This document shows, piece by piece, positions 8,111 through 17,235 of a DNA stretch of 64,000 nt. The first letter of the stretch is position 1. Each line of letters starts with the position of its first letter. Location: the NCBI GenBank assembly GCA_001971685.1, contig CP019326.1:2852001-2916000 (forward strand). The letters run 5' to 3'. The DNA comes from Halomonas sp. 1513 (GTDB lineage: Bacteria; Pseudomonadota; Gammaproteobacteria; Pseudomonadales; Halomonadaceae). Below the pieces are notes generated by a model. The model was not told the origin of the DNA. It saw only the letters and a list, made by a program, of their open reading frames with translations, and ran no database searches. The translations under genes and the position numbers were made by a program.

Positions 8111-8153
8111 TAAATTTCGGAAACGGTGGCGTACCGATGCGTAGCGCTGTGAT

Positions 8154-8189
8154 ACGACAAGGCCGAGGCGTGTGCCTCGGCCTTGTCGT
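8154..8189 (-). terminator. 16-bp perfect hairpin after trpE
   Basis: ACGACAAGGCCGAGGC at 8154-8169 pairs perfectly with 8174-8189 around a 4-base GTGT loop. It starts about 30 bases beyond the trpE stop. No strong T-run follows on the minus strand, so termination may be inefficient or assisted by the palindrome further on. Confidence 0.7.
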
Positions 8190-8220
8190 CAGCTCGCTAT
8201 ACCCCCCTAAGAGAGTGCCG

Positions 8221-9720
8221 CTATTCGAGGTTGTCGAGGCCGCGCTCGGCCATGGCCACGGCGCGGAACAGCGCGCGGCCCTTGTTGAGGGTCTCCTGCC
8301 ACTCCATCTCGGGGACCGAGTCGGCGACCACACCGGCGCCAGCCTGGACGTGCAGCTCGCCGTCCTTGATCACCGCGGTGCGGATGGCAATTGCGGTGTC
8401 GAGGTTGCCGTGCCAGGAGAGGTAGCCTACCGCGCCGGAGTAGATGCCGCGCTTGACCGGCTCGAGCTCGTCGATGATCTCCATGGCGCGGATCTTGGGC
8501 GCGCCGGAGAGCGTGCCGGCGGGGAAGGTGGCGCGCAGTGCGTCCATTGCGGTGAGGCCCGGCTTCAGCTTGCCGGTGACGTTGGAGACGATGTGCATCA
8601 CGTGGGAGTAGCGCTCCACCGCCATCTGGTCGGTGACCACCACCGAGCCAGTCTCGCTGATGCGGCCCACGTCGTTGCGTCCCAGGTCGATCAGCATCAG
8701 GTGCTCGGCGATCTCCTTGGGGTCGGCCAGCAGATCGGCCTCCAGCGCCTGGTCTTCTTCTTCGGTCTTGCCGCGCACGCGGGTGCCGGCAATCGGGCGC
8801 ACCGTGACTTCGCCCTCCTCCAGCCGGGTGAGGATCTCCGGCGAGGAGCCCACCACGTGGTGGTCGTCGAGGTTGAAGAAGAACATGTAGGGCGAGGGGT
8901 TGAGGCTGCGCAGCGCGCGGTACAGATCCAGCGGCGGCGCCTGGTAGGGGATCGACATGCGCTGGGAGGGCACGCACTGCATCACGTCGCCGGCCAGCAC
9001 GTAGCCCTTGATCTTATCCACCGCGGCCTTGAAGCCCTGCTCGGTGAAGCCCGAGGTGAAGTGCCCCTCCTCCACCGCGCTGCGGCCGGTGCCGGGGCTG
9101 ACGGTGTTGAGGGTGGCACTGCGCAGCTGCACTTCGAGCCGCTCGAGGCGACCGCGGGCACGCTGATAGGCCTCAGCCTCGGCGGGGTCGGCGTGGGTCC
9201 ACAGCGTGAGGCGCCCGGAGAGGTTGTCGAACACCACCAGCTCATCGCACACCATCAGCAGGATGTCGGGCACGCCGATCGGGTCGGGTTTGTTGGCCGC
9301 GGCTTCACTGCGCAGCCGCGGCTCGACGTAGCGAATGGTGTCGTAGCCAAAGTAGCCGACCAGGCCACCGTCGAAGCGCGGCTGGTCGTCGAGGCGCGGG
9401 ACCTTGAAGCGCGCCTGGAAGTCCTCGATCCAGGCCAGCGGGTCCTCGACCTCGTGGCGTTCCACCTCGGCGCCGTCGATGAGATGGCGCACCGTGAAGC
9501 CGCGCACCTCGATGCGCTCGCGGCACGGCAGGCCGATGATCGAATAGCGGCCCCACTTCTCGCCGCCCTGCACGGACTCGAGCAGGAAGGTCCAGGGCGC
9601 ATCGGCCAGCTTGAGGTAGGTGGAAAGCGGCGTATCCAGGTCGGCGAGCACCTCGCGGGTCACCGGAATACGGTTGTAGCCGGCCTCGGCCAGCTCATTG
9701 AAGCGCGCGGAAGTCATCAT
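8221..9720 (-). CDS. trpE: Anthranilate synthase component I
   Basis: The 499-residue product is full length for TrpE, which converts chorismate and ammonia (from TrpG) to anthranilate in the first step of tryptophan synthesis. The N-terminal region holds the feedback-site pattern [18 protein letters not shown]. The C-terminal chorismate-binding domain shows [46 protein letters not shown] and [22 protein letters not shown]. Two ATGs open the frame, and the second (9717) matches the usual [15 protein letters not shown] start. trpG, trpD and trpC are not in the window, as in Pseudomonas where trpE is separate. A tryptophan-rich leader ORF lies upstream. Confidence 0.97.
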   Translation of the reverse strand: MMTSARFNELAEAGYNRIPVTREVLADLDTPLSTYLKLADAPWTFLLESVQGGEKWGRYSIIGLPCRERIEVRGFTVRHLIDGAEVERHEVEDPLAWIEDFQARFKVPRLDDQPRFDGGLVGYFGYDTIRYVEPRLRSEAAANKPDPIGVPDILLMVCDELVVFDNLSGRLTLWTHADPAEAEAYQRARGRLERLEVQLRSATLNTVSPGTGRSAVEEGHFTSGFTEQGFKAAVDKIKGYVLAGDVMQCVPSQRMSIPYQAPPLDLYRALRSLNPSPYMFFFNLDDHHVVGSSPEILTRLEEGEVTVRPIAGTRVRGKTEEEDQALEADLLADPKEIAEHLMLIDLGRNDVGRISETGSVVVTDQMAVERYSHVMHIVSNVTGKLKPGLTAMDALRATFPAGTLSGAPKIRAMEIIDELEPVKRGIYSGAVGYLSWHGNLDTAIAIRTAVIKDGELHVQAGAGVVADSVPEMEWQETLNKGRALFRAVAMAERGLDNLE

Positions 9721-9753
9721 GCCCGGCGTGTCCTCACAGTGTTCGTCAATGCG

Positions 9754-9813
9754 GGGCCTGGGGTGGCCCGATTCGGGGGCGATTCGGAAGGTCGGGCCCG
9801 CTCAGCGAGCCCG
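9754..9813 (-). promoter_or_regulatory. Candidate trp attenuator: mutually exclusive hairpins before trpE
   Basis: On the minus strand, segment A (9805-9813) pairs with B (9792-9801). B also pairs through GGCCCGA with C (TCGGGCC, 9765-9771), and C can pair with D (GGCCC, 9754-9758). A:B, B:C and C:D are therefore competing structures directly behind a Trp-containing leader ORF. The last hairpin is short (5 bp) and has no good T-run, so the folding is a model. Confidence 0.5.
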
Positions 9814-9821
9814 CGCGGCAC

Positions 9822-9917
9822 TCACCATCGCCAGCGCTTGACGTCGCGCATCAGCGCCCCGCCGCCAAGAGGAGCGACCGGTTGCTGCACGTAAGAGAGG
9901 CGGGATTCCAGCGTCAT
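9822..9917 (-). CDS. trpL: trp leader peptide (31 residues, or 9 from an internal ATG)
   Basis: A short minus-strand ORF between gph and trpE ends in MRDVKRWRW and then TGA, with two Trp codons in the last three residues. ATG 9917 gives 31 residues but has no clear ribosome site. The internal ATG at 9851 gives only the nine-residue peptide and is preceded by GGCGGGG at suitable spacing, so the short form is the likelier product. Competing hairpins start about 10 bases after the stop. Ribosome stalling at these Trp codons would be the tryptophan sensor for trpE. Attenuation of trpE is known in Pseudomonas. Confidence 0.75.
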   Translation of the reverse strand: MTLESRLSYVQQPVAPLGGGALMRDVKRWRW

Positions 9918-9977
9918 GGTGCGTCCATGGTGTGGGATGTCGGCCGCGGTGCGGCGCGATCTTGTTGATTCGAGACC

Positions 9978-10643
9978 CTAAACGAGTTCCGCAAGCGATT
10001 CAACTAGGCCATCGGGGCGGCTCGCGGCCACCGGCTCACCGTGATTGTAGCCGTAGGGCACGGCCAGGGTGCGAAAGCCGGCGCGCCGACCGGCCTCGAT
10101 GTCGTGGCGCGAATCGCCGACCATCAGGCAGTCGCCTGGGGCCACCGCGAAGTGCCGCGCCAGGTGCAGCAGCGGCGCCGGGTCGGGCTTCTTCTGCGGC
10201 AGGGCGTCGCCACCCAGGCACAGCCCGAAGTGCCCGGCCAGGCCGAAGCCCTCGAGGATGGGCGCAATGAAGGCCTGCGGCTTGTTGGTCACCAGCCCCA
10301 GCGGCATGCCGGCCGCGTGCAGCCCATCGAGGGCCTCGCGCACCCCGGGGTAGAGCTGGGTGCGGGCATTGGGCGCCAGCCCGTAGTGGTGCAGGAAGCG
10401 CTCATGTACCGCGGTCAGCCGCTCTGGCTCCGGGGCCACGCCCAGGGCATCGCCGAGGGCGCGCTCGATCAGCTTATGCGAGCCGTTGCCCACCCAGTCG
10501 CGGACCTTCTTTTCGCCGGCCGGCGGCAGCTCGAGGTCGGCCAGGGCGGCGTCCACCGCGGCGGCCAGATCGGGCACCGAGTCGACCAGGGTACCGTCGA
10601 GGTCGAAGGCCACCAGTTTCACGCCTTGCAGCAGCGGATGCAT
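9978..10643 (-). CDS. gph: Phosphoglycolate phosphatase
   Basis: The 221-residue protein is a HAD-family phosphatase. The nucleophile motif DLDGTLVDS has D14 and D16, GLVTNKPQ is motif II, KKPDPAPL supplies the motif III lysine, and MVGDSRHDIEAG is motif IV. Gph removes 2-phosphoglycolate, formed during DNA repair or by RuBisCO-like oxygenation, giving glycolate. In Pseudomonas it lies in an rpe-gph-trpE group. Here gph still precedes trpE on the same strand, but rpe is about 1.8 kb away beyond ndh. MupP, a related phosphatase, is the main alternative, but the trpE context favours Gph. Confidence 0.9.
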   Translation of the reverse strand: MHPLLQGVKLVAFDLDGTLVDSVPDLAAAVDAALADLELPPAGEKKVRDWVGNGSHKLIERALGDALGVAPEPERLTAVHERFLHHYGLAPNARTQLYPGVREALDGLHAAGMPLGLVTNKPQAFIAPILEGFGLAGHFGLCLGGDALPQKKPDPAPLLHLARHFAVAPGDCLMVGDSRHDIEAGRRAGFRTLAVPYGYNHGEPVAASRPDGLVESLAELV

Positions 10644-10880
10644 GATTTCGTTTCCTTATCAGTGAGTTGCCCGGTGGCCCACGGCCGGCATCCGGTTTAT
10701 GCATGTAATATTACGAAAAAACATGCCCCGAATCAGCGATCGCCCATAGGAAAACGCGCCGACCCGACCTATGCTAGGCGCAGATATCGCCGTTACCGGG
10801 CAGCGTCCTCGCCCCGCGTGCCGTTGATCCGACCCAGGCGATGCATTTGCTGATCCTTTTCATCATTTCTGGAGTCTCTC

Positions 10881-12179
10881 ATGCCTCTACCACGCATCGT
10901 GGTGGTCGGCGGCGGCGCAGGCGGACTCGAGCTGGTCACCCGGCTCGGACGCAAACTCGGCAAGCGCAAGCGTGCCGAGGTGGTGCTCGTCGACCGCAAC
11001 CCCACCCATATCTGGAAACCGCTGCTCCACGAGGTTGCCACCGGCGTGCTCGACTCGGGCCTCGATGAGGTCTCCTACCAGGGCCACTCCAAGGCCCACG
11101 GCTACCAGTTCCAGCGCGGCACCCTCAGCGACCTGGATCGCGAGGCCCAGACCCTGAGCCTGGCGCCGATCCTCGACGATGACGGCAGCGTGGTCCTGCC
11201 CTCGCGCAGCCTGCACTACGACTACCTGGTGCTGGCGCTGGGCAGCGTCTCCAACGACTTCGGCACCCCCGGCGTCGCCGAGCACTGCCACTTTCTCGAC
11301 AGCCCCCAGCAGGCCGAGGCGTTCCGCCACGACATGCTCAACACCTTCCTGCGCTACAGCGACCCGGAGCGCCGCCTGCATCCCAAGCTGGCGGTGGGCA
11401 TCGTCGGTGCCGGCGCCACCGGGGTGGAGCTCGCCGCCGAGCTCTATGACGCCTCGAAGATGCTGCACAGCTACGGCTTTACCAACATGGATAGCGGCCA
11501 GCTCGACGTGCACCTGATCGAGGCCGCGCCGAACATCCTGCCGGCGCTGCCGGAGCGCATCACCAAGGCGGTTCAGCGTGAGCTGGAGAAGCTCGGCGTC
11601 AATATCCACGTCGAGACCCGCGTCACCCAGGCCGACACAGAGGGCTTCATCACCGCCGACGGCACGCGCATCGAGACCGACCTCAACGTGTGGGCGGCGG
11701 GCATCAAGGCGCCGCCGTTTCTCTCCGAGCTGGGCCTGGCCACCGAGCGCAACCACCAGATCAAGGTCAACGCCGAGCTGCAGAGCCTCGACGACCCGCG
11801 CATCTTCGCCTTCGGCGACTGCGCCAGCTGCCCTCAGGCCGACGGCAAGCCGGTACCGCCGCGGGCCCAGGCCGCCCACCAACAAGCCTCGCGGCTCTAC
11901 CGCAACCTGCTGGCGACCCTCGACGACAAGCCGCTCAAGCCGTTCGTGTTCCGCGACCGCGGCTCGCTGATCTCACTGGCCCACTTCGATGCGGTGGGCA
12001 GCCTGATGCGCGGCGCCTCGGCGCGCAGCCTGTTCCTCGAGGGGCGCATCGCCAAGCTGTTCTACGCCTCCCTCTACCGCATGCACCAGTTCGCCATCCA
12101 CGGCGCGGTCAAGACCGGCATGACCATCGTCGTCGACGGCATCAACCGCTTCCTCAAGCCCAAGATGAAGCTTCACTGA
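10881..12179 (+). CDS. ndh: Type II NADH dehydrogenase (NDH-2)
   Basis: This 432-residue flavoprotein oxidises NADH and reduces quinone without pumping protons. The N-terminal FAD-binding fold reads IVVVGGGAGGLEL and the NADH-binding fold IVGAGATGVELAAEL near residue 175. The second FAD contact is the RIFAFGDCAS region near 310. The C-terminus (LEGRIAKLFYASLYRMHQ, then an amphipathic stretch) is the membrane-attachment part typical of NDH-2. A TCTGGAGTCTCTC ribosome site precedes ATG 10881. The gene is convergent with the GIY-YIG gene and overlaps its end by 7 bases. Its promoter is within the 237-base gap shared with gph. Confidence 0.95.
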   Translation: MPLPRIVVVGGGAGGLELVTRLGRKLGKRKRAEVVLVDRNPTHIWKPLLHEVATGVLDSGLDEVSYQGHSKAHGYQFQRGTLSDLDREAQTLSLAPILDDDGSVVLPSRSLHYDYLVLALGSVSNDFGTPGVAEHCHFLDSPQQAEAFRHDMLNTFLRYSDPERRLHPKLAVGIVGAGATGVELAAELYDASKMLHSYGFTNMDSGQLDVHLIEAAPNILPALPERITKAVQRELEKLGVNIHVETRVTQADTEGFITADGTRIETDLNVWAAGIKAPPFLSELGLATERNHQIKVNAELQSLDDPRIFAFGDCASCPQADGKPVPPRAQAAHQQASRLYRNLLATLDDKPLKPFVFRDRGSLISLAHFDAVGSLMRGASARSLFLEGRIAKLFYASLYRMHQFAIHGAVKTGMTIVVDGINRFLKPKMKLH

Positions 12180-12457
12180 TTGCCGGCCTGGCGCGCCACC
12201 CAGGCGCGCTTGGCCGGTGCCGCCAGGCGCTTGATCTCGCGCTCCAGGCGCAGCGCCTCGGTGTGGCTACCCACTGCCTGCTGGTGCACCAGGGTCAGCG
12301 GCCCCTTGCCGCGCAGCGCCCGGGCGCCGCGCTTGCCGCTGCAGTGCTCGGCGAAGCGCCGCGTGACGTCGGTGCTTATGCCGGTATACAGCGCCCCAGC
12401 CGCGGTCTCGACCACGTAGAGGTGCCACACCGGCCCCGCCAGTGCCTGCTCAGACAC
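12173..12457 (-). CDS. GIY-YIG nuclease-domain protein (YhbQ-like)
   Basis: The 94-residue product is a stand-alone GIY-YIG domain. It has [28 protein letters not shown], with the Tyr and Gly positions and the catalytic Arg, then [15 protein letters not shown] with the metal-binding Glu. I place the start at GTG 12457, which overlaps the rpe stop (GTGTCTGA), because the longer frame runs into rpe and is not protein-like there. UPF0213/YhbQ proteins of this size have no settled function, though nuclease activity has been reported for some. It is probably translationally coupled to rpe. Confidence 0.85.
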   Translation of the reverse strand: MSEQALAGPVWHLYVVETAAGALYTGISTDVTRRFAEHCSGKRGARALRGKGPLTLVHQQAVGSHTEALRLEREIKRLAAPAKRAWVARQAGNQ

Positions 12458-13145
12458 TCGCCAGCTCGTCGCGCAGCGCCTTGAGCACGCCGTCGTAGCG
12501 GTGCGGCTCGTCGGCATTGCGGGCCTTGAAGATCGCCGAGCCGGCGACGAAGGTGTCGGCCCCGGCGCGGGCGATCTCGGCAATGTTCTCCACCTTTACC
12601 CCACCGTCGATCTCGAGGCGAATATCGCGCCCCGAGGCGTCGATGCGCGCCCGCGCCTCGCGCAGCTTGTCGAGGGTGGCGGGGATGAACGCCTGGCCGC
12701 CGAAGCCGGGATTGACGCTCATCAGCAGGATCATGTCGACCTTGTCCATCACGTAGTCAAGGTAGGAGAGCGGCGTGGCCGGGTTGAACACCAGCCCCGC
12801 CTTGCAGCCGCCGTCGCGGATCAGCTGCAGCGAGCGGTCGACGTGCTCGGAGGCTTCGGGGTGAAAGGTGATATAGCTGGCCCCGGCGTCGATAAAGTCG
12901 CCGATCAGCCGGTCCACCGGCTTGACCATCAGGTGGGCGTCGATGGGCGCGGTGACGCCGTGCTTGCGCAGCGCCTCGCAGACCATCGGACCGATGGTCA
13001 GGTTGGGCACGTAGTGGTTGTCCATCACGTCGAAGTGGACGATATCGGCCCCCGAGGCGAGCACGTCGTCGACCTCTTCGCCCAGGCGAGCGAAGTTGGC
13101 GGAGAGTATGGAAGGAGCGATCTTGAAGTCGCGGGGGCTGGCCAT
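12450..13145 (-). CDS. rpe: Ribulose-phosphate 3-epimerase
   Basis: The 231-residue TIM-barrel enzyme interconverts D-ribulose 5-phosphate and D-xylulose 5-phosphate in the pentose phosphate pathway. Diagnostic motifs are [35 protein letters not shown] with a metal-binding His and Asp, [23 protein letters not shown] and LEIDGGV with the catalytic Asp, then [13 protein letters not shown]. The start is ATG 13145, preceded by AGAGGAAAG. An upstream in-phase ATG exists at 13196 but gives residues unlike the family. It is divergent from the MFS gene. Confidence 0.97.
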   Translation of the reverse strand: MASPRDFKIAPSILSANFARLGEEVDDVLASGADIVHFDVMDNHYVPNLTIGPMVCEALRKHGVTAPIDAHLMVKPVDRLIGDFIDAGASYITFHPEASEHVDRSLQLIRDGGCKAGLVFNPATPLSYLDYVMDKVDMILLMSVNPGFGGQAFIPATLDKLREARARIDASGRDIRLEIDGGVKVENIAEIARAGADTFVAGSAIFKARNADEPHRYDGVLKALRDELASV

Positions 13146-13228
13146 GTGGCGCTTTCCTCTGATGCGGGGTCGCGAAATTAGATAGTCTGGGCGCACAAGT
13201 CTACCAAAAACCGCGACATGGAATCGTC

Positions 13229-14428
13229 ATGCCCACGCTGATTCTGGCCATCGCCGAGCTGTTCGGCACCGCTCTGTGGTTTACCCCCAACGCCGTGCTC
13301 GCCGACCTGCAGGCGCTGTGGCGGCTCAGCGACGCCGACCTCGGCTGGCTGACCGGCGCCGTACAGGGCGGCTTTCTGCTCGGCACCCTGCTGATCGGCC
13401 TGGCTGGGCTCGCCGACCGCCTCGACGCCAGCAAGCTGTTCGCCGCCTGCTGCCTGCTCGGCGCGCTCTCCAACGCCCTGCTGCCCTGGGCCGGCGGGCT
13501 GTGGGGTGCGGTGGGCCTGCGCGTGATCACCGGCATGTGCCTGGCCGGCATCTACCCGGTGGGCATGAAGCTGATGGTCGGCTGGACGCCGGGCAAGAGC
13601 GGCCTGGGGCTGGCCTGGCTGGTGGGCATGCTGGTGCTGGGCACCGCCCTGCCCCACGGGCTGCGCGGGCTGGGCGAGTTGAGCGCCGGGATTCCCTGGC
13701 AGGGCGGCATTTGGGGCGCTTCGCTGCTGGCGGTGGCTGGCGGCGCCATGGTGTGGCGCCTCGGCGAGGCCCCCGCGGTGCGCCAGGCCAAGCATAGCGC
13801 CGGCGGCCCGGGCGCGCGCCTGGCGGGGCTCGAGGCGTTCTCCATCGACGCTTTCCGGCGCGCTGCCAGCGCCTACTTCGGGCATATGTGGGAGCTGTAT
13901 ACGCTGTGGGCGCTGCTGCCGCTGATGCTGCTGGCCGCCGCCCCGGGGCTGGAGACCGCCAGCCTGGCGCTGCTCGCCTTTACCCTGATCGCCGTGGGCG
14001 GCCCGGCCTGCTGGCTGGGCGGTGCCCTCAGCCAGCGCATCGGCAGCCGCCGGGTGGCGCAGCTCGGCCTGGCCGGCTCGGCGCTGTGCTGCCTGGCCTA
14101 CCCGCTGCTCGGCCCGCTGCTCGCGCCGGCAACGGCAGGCGGTTCGCTGCTGCCGGTGGCGCTGTTCCTGGCGCTATGGAGCGCGCTGGCGGTGGTCGAC
14201 TCGCCGCAGTTCTCGGCGCTGTCGGCAGCGGCCTGCCCGGCGCGCATCGTCGGCAGCGCCCTGACGTTGCAGAACGCCATCGGCTTCGCCGTCTCGATGC
14301 TGTCGCTGATCGTGCTGATTCCTCTATGGCAGGCCCTGGGTCCCTGGCTGGCCTGGCTGCTGCTGCCCGGCCCGCTGGTGGGGCTATGGTGCCTGCGCCA
14401 CGCCCAGGCGCGCAGGGCCATACGCTGA
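13229..14428 (+). CDS. MFS family transporter
   Basis: The 399-residue protein is almost entirely hydrophobic with about 11-12 membrane segments and the 12-helix MFS organisation. A loop resembling the MFS A-motif occurs after helix 2 (GLAGLADRLDASKL), and a charged central loop lies near residues 185-205 (APAVRQAKHSAGGPGARL). The substrate cannot be read from the sequence. It is divergent from rpe and lies just upstream of the sulfate importer operon on the same strand, about 108 bases away. Nothing else ties it to sulfur. Confidence 0.85.
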   Translation: MPTLILAIAELFGTALWFTPNAVLADLQALWRLSDADLGWLTGAVQGGFLLGTLLIGLAGLADRLDASKLFAACCLLGALSNALLPWAGGLWGAVGLRVITGMCLAGIYPVGMKLMVGWTPGKSGLGLAWLVGMLVLGTALPHGLRGLGELSAGIPWQGGIWGASLLAVAGGAMVWRLGEAPAVRQAKHSAGGPGARLAGLEAFSIDAFRRAASAYFGHMWELYTLWALLPLMLLAAAPGLETASLALLAFTLIAVGGPACWLGGALSQRIGSRRVAQLGLAGSALCCLAYPLLGPLLAPATAGGSLLPVALFLALWSALAVVDSPQFSALSAAACPARIVGSALTLQNAIGFAVSMLSLIVLIPLWQALGPWLAWLLLPGPLVGLWCLRHAQARRAIR

Positions 14429-14536
14429 CGCTATCGCTGCATATTGCAAAATTGAATAAAAAACAGGATTGTCATTCCTTAATCGTTGGTTTAGCCTTCG
14501 CTCCAATCACACACCTTTGTGTTGGAGCCGAATACC

Positions 14537-15559
14537 ATGTCAGCCACTTCCCTGTTTCGTCGCGGCGCCCTCGGCGCCTCTCTGGCCGCCGCCCTCACCG
14601 CTGGTGTGGTTACGCCCAGCGTGGCCGCCGAGCGCGAGCTGCTCAACTCCTCCTACGATATCGCCCGCGAGCTGTTCTCGGCGATCAACCCCGAGTTCAT
14701 CGCCCACTGGCAGGAGCAGCACGGCGAGGAGATCGACGTGCAGCAGTCCCACGGCGGCTCGTCGGCCCAGGCCCGCGCCATCATGCAGGGCCTGCGCGCC
14801 GACGTGGTGACCTACAACCAGGTCACCGACGTGCAGGCCCTGGCCGACGACGGGCTGGTCGCCGAGGACTGGCAGGACGCCTTCGACAACAACGCCTCGC
14901 CCTACTACTCCACCACCGCCTTCCTGGTGCGCAAGGACAACCCCAAGGGCATCGAGAGCTGGGACGATCTGGTGCGTGAAGACGTGCAGATGGTGTTCCC
15001 CAACCCCAAGACCTCGGGCAACGGCCGCTACACCTACCTGGCCGCCTGGGGCTTCGCCGAGGAGCAGTTCGACGGCGACGAGGAGCAGATCCACGACTTC
15101 ATGCGCACCTTCCTGCGTAACGTGGCGGTGTTCGACACCGGCGGTCGCGGTGCCACCACCAGCTTCATCGAGCGCGGCATCGGCGATGTGCTGATCAGCT
15201 TCGAGTCCGAGGTCAACAACATCCGCGGCGAGTACGGCAGCGATGACTACGAGGTGATCGTGCCGCCGGTCAGCATCCTGGCCGAGTTCCCGGTGGCGGT
15301 GGTCGGCCCCAACGCCGAACGTAACGGCAACCTCGACCTGGCCGAGGCCTACGTCGACTACCTCTACAGCGAAGATGCCCAGCGCCAGCTGGCTAGCTTC
15401 AACTACCGCGTGCACCACGAGGCGGTGGTCGAGGAATTCGCCGACCAGTTCCCGGAGACCGAGCTGCTGCGCGTCGAGGACGTGTTCGGTAGCTGGGACG
15501 AGGCGATGGAGAACCACTTCGCCAACGGCGCCCTGCTGGATCAGCTGCAGCGCAGATGA
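14537..15559 (+). CDS. sbp: Sulfate-binding periplasmic protein of the ABC importer
   Basis: The 340-residue protein has a cleavable signal peptide of about 33 residues ending SVAA, then ERELLNSSYDIARELF. It carries the sulfate-binding family motifs QQSHGGSSAQARAI, DVVTYNQVTDV and FPNPKTSGNGRYTYLAAWG. It captures sulfate (or thiosulfate) and delivers it to CysTW. I chose ATG 14537, which has GGAG eight bases upstream; a GTG 18 bases earlier is less likely. It overlaps cysT by four bases (ATGA), so translation is coupled. The AT-rich stretch 14440-14520 before it is the likely CysB-dependent promoter, though I could not define the site. Confidence 0.95.
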   Translation: MSATSLFRRGALGASLAAALTAGVVTPSVAAERELLNSSYDIARELFSAINPEFIAHWQEQHGEEIDVQQSHGGSSAQARAIMQGLRADVVTYNQVTDVQALADDGLVAEDWQDAFDNNASPYYSTTAFLVRKDNPKGIESWDDLVREDVQMVFPNPKTSGNGRYTYLAAWGFAEEQFDGDEEQIHDFMRTFLRNVAVFDTGGRGATTSFIERGIGDVLISFESEVNNIRGEYGSDDYEVIVPPVSILAEFPVAVVGPNAERNGNLDLAEAYVDYLYSEDAQRQLASFNYRVHHEAVVEEFADQFPETELLRVEDVFGSWDEAMENHFANGALLDQLQRR

Positions 15560-16413
15560 TTACGCTCGCCAACATCACCGGCAGCGCCCCCAAGCGGGTG
15601 CTGCCGGGTTTCGGTTTATCACTCGGCATCAGCCTGACCTTCGTCTCGCTGATGCTGCTGCTGCCCATGACCAGCCTGTTCGGGCAGCTCTCGGGTATCA
15701 GCCTGGCGGAGTACTGGCGGATCATCACTGACGGCCGGGTCGTCGCCAGCTATGTGGTCACCATCGGCGCCGCCGCGGTGGCCGCGCTGGTCAACGCCGC
15801 CTTCGGGCTGCTGCTGGCCTGGGTGCTGGTGCGCTACGACTTTCCCGGCAAGCGTCTGCTCGACGCGCTGATGGATCTGCCCTTCGCGCTGCCCACTGCG
15901 GTGGCCGGCATCACCCTGGCCACGCTCTACTCGAGCAACGGCTGGATGGGTCGCCTGCTCGACCCGCTGGGCATCCAGGTCGCCTATACCTGGGTGGGCA
16001 TCGCGCTGGCCATGGCCTTTACCAGCATTCCGTTCGTGGTGCGCACGGTGCAGCCAGTGCTCGAGGACCTGCCCAACGAGGTCGACGAGGCCGCGCTGAC
16101 GCTAGGCGCCAGTGACGCCACGGCGTTTCGCCGGGTGATACTGCCGCACCTGTGGCCGGCGCTGGTCACCGGTACCGGCCTGGCCTTCGTGCGCTCGCTG
16201 GGCGAGTTCGGGGCGATCATCTTCATCGCCGGCAACGCGCCCTACGAGACCGAGATCACCGCGCTGATGATCTTCGTGCGCCTGCAGGAGTACGACTACG
16301 TCGGCGCCTCGGCCATCGCCTCGGTGGTGCTGGCCGTATCGCTGGCGCTGCTGCTGGCGATCAATATCTGGCAGGGGCGCTTCATCAAGCGCCTGCATGG
16401 AGGACGCGGCTGA
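15556..16413 (+). CDS. cysT: Sulfate ABC transporter permease CysT (CysU)
   Basis: The 285-residue inner-membrane permease has about six helices and the EAA loop that docks to the ATPase (DEAALTLGASDATAFRRVILPHLWP) near residues 176-200. It also has the family stretch LLDALMDLPFALPTAVAGITLATLY. CysT and CysW form the membrane channel for sulfate and thiosulfate. Its start codon overlaps the sbp stop, and its stop shares one base with the cysW start. Confidence 0.95.
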   Translation: MITLANITGSAPKRVLPGFGLSLGISLTFVSLMLLLPMTSLFGQLSGISLAEYWRIITDGRVVASYVVTIGAAAVAALVNAAFGLLLAWVLVRYDFPGKRLLDALMDLPFALPTAVAGITLATLYSSNGWMGRLLDPLGIQVAYTWVGIALAMAFTSIPFVVRTVQPVLEDLPNEVDEAALTLGASDATAFRRVILPHLWPALVTGTGLAFVRSLGEFGAIIFIAGNAPYETEITALMIFVRLQEYDYVGASAIASVVLAVSLALLLAINIWQGRFIKRLHGGRG

Positions 16414-17234
16414 TGCAACGGATCGGTGACGCGCCGCGGGTACGGCGCATCCTGGTGATCAGCGCCGTGCTGTTGGCGGCGCTGTTCCTGCTGCTGCCGC
16501 TGGTGGCGATCTTCGCCCAGGCCTTCGCCCAGGGCGTGGAGGTGTTCTGGCGCAACGTCAGCGACCCCTTCACGCTACGCGCCATCGGCCTGACGCTGTT
16601 CATCACCGTGCTGACGATTCCGGTGTGCCTGGTGTTCGGCGTCGCCCTGGCCTGGCTGGTGACCCGCTTCAGCTTCCCCGGCCGGCGCCTGCTGCAGACC
16701 CTGATCGATATCCCCTTCGCGGTGTCGCCGGTGGTCGCCGGCCTGGTCTATCTGCTGCTCTACGGCCGTAACGGCTGGATCGGCGGTTGGCTCGACGGCT
16801 ACGACATTCAGCTGATGTTCGCCTGGCCGGGCATTCTGATGGTGACCATCTTCGTCACCTGCCCGTTCGTTGCCCGCGAGCTGATCCCGCTGATGCAGGC
16901 CCAGGGCTCCCGCGACGAGGAGGCGGCGGTGACCCTCGGCGCCTCGGGCTGGACGCTGTTTCGCCGGGTCACGCTGCCCAATATCCGCTGGGCGCTGCTC
17001 TACGGGGTGATCCTCACCAACGCCCGGGCGGTGGGTGAGTTCGGCGCCGTGTCGGTGGTCTCCGGGGCCATCCGCGGCCAGACCAACACCCTACCGCTGC
17101 ACCTCGAGCAGCTCTACCAGGACTACAACACCGTGGGCGCCTTCGCCAGCGCCGCGCTGTTGGCCCTGATCGCTTTGCTGACGCTGGCCGCCAAGGCCGG
17201 CCTGGAATGGCGCGCCGCGCGCCAGGAGGCTTGA
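16413..17234 (+). CDS. cysW: Sulfate ABC transporter permease CysW
   Basis: The 273-residue permease begins [16 protein letters not shown] at ATG 16413 (TGATG junction with cysT). Longer upstream readings are out-of-frame shadow of cysT. It has six predicted helices, the match [21 protein letters not shown] to CysT and the EAA loop [22 protein letters not shown]. It also has [25 protein letters not shown], characteristic of CysW. It pairs with CysT and is followed after one base by cysA. Confidence 0.95.
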   Translation: MQRIGDAPRVRRILVISAVLLAALFLLLPLVAIFAQAFAQGVEVFWRNVSDPFTLRAIGLTLFITVLTIPVCLVFGVALAWLVTRFSFPGRRLLQTLIDIPFAVSPVVAGLVYLLLYGRNGWIGGWLDGYDIQLMFAWPGILMVTIFVTCPFVARELIPLMQAQGSRDEEAAVTLGASGWTLFRRVTLPNIRWALLYGVILTNARAVGEFGAVSVVSGAIRGQTNTLPLHLEQLYQDYNTVGAFASAALLALIALLTLAAKAGLEWRAARQEA

Positions 17235-17235
17235 T

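Noticed and set aside
8137..9894. Long plus-strand frame (585 codons) antisense to trpE
   Set aside because: High GC leaves antisense frames open. The trpE strand has full family motifs, and the antisense product is Val/Ala/Gly/His-rich with no domain.
10644..10880. Search for a tRNA or other RNA gene between gph and ndh
   Set aside because: No cloverleaf or conserved RNA fold was visible, only promoter-like sequence and a short inverted repeat GCATGT/ACATGC.
10841..11068. 75-codon frame starting MHLLILFIISGVSHA, resembling a signal peptide
   Set aside because: It runs out of frame into ndh, turns into Arg-rich shadow sequence and its SD-like GGAG belongs to ndh.
12458..12583. Upstream part of the GIY-YIG frame
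   Set aside because: It is Ser/Pro/Arg/Thr shadow of rpe. The domain starts after GTG 12457.
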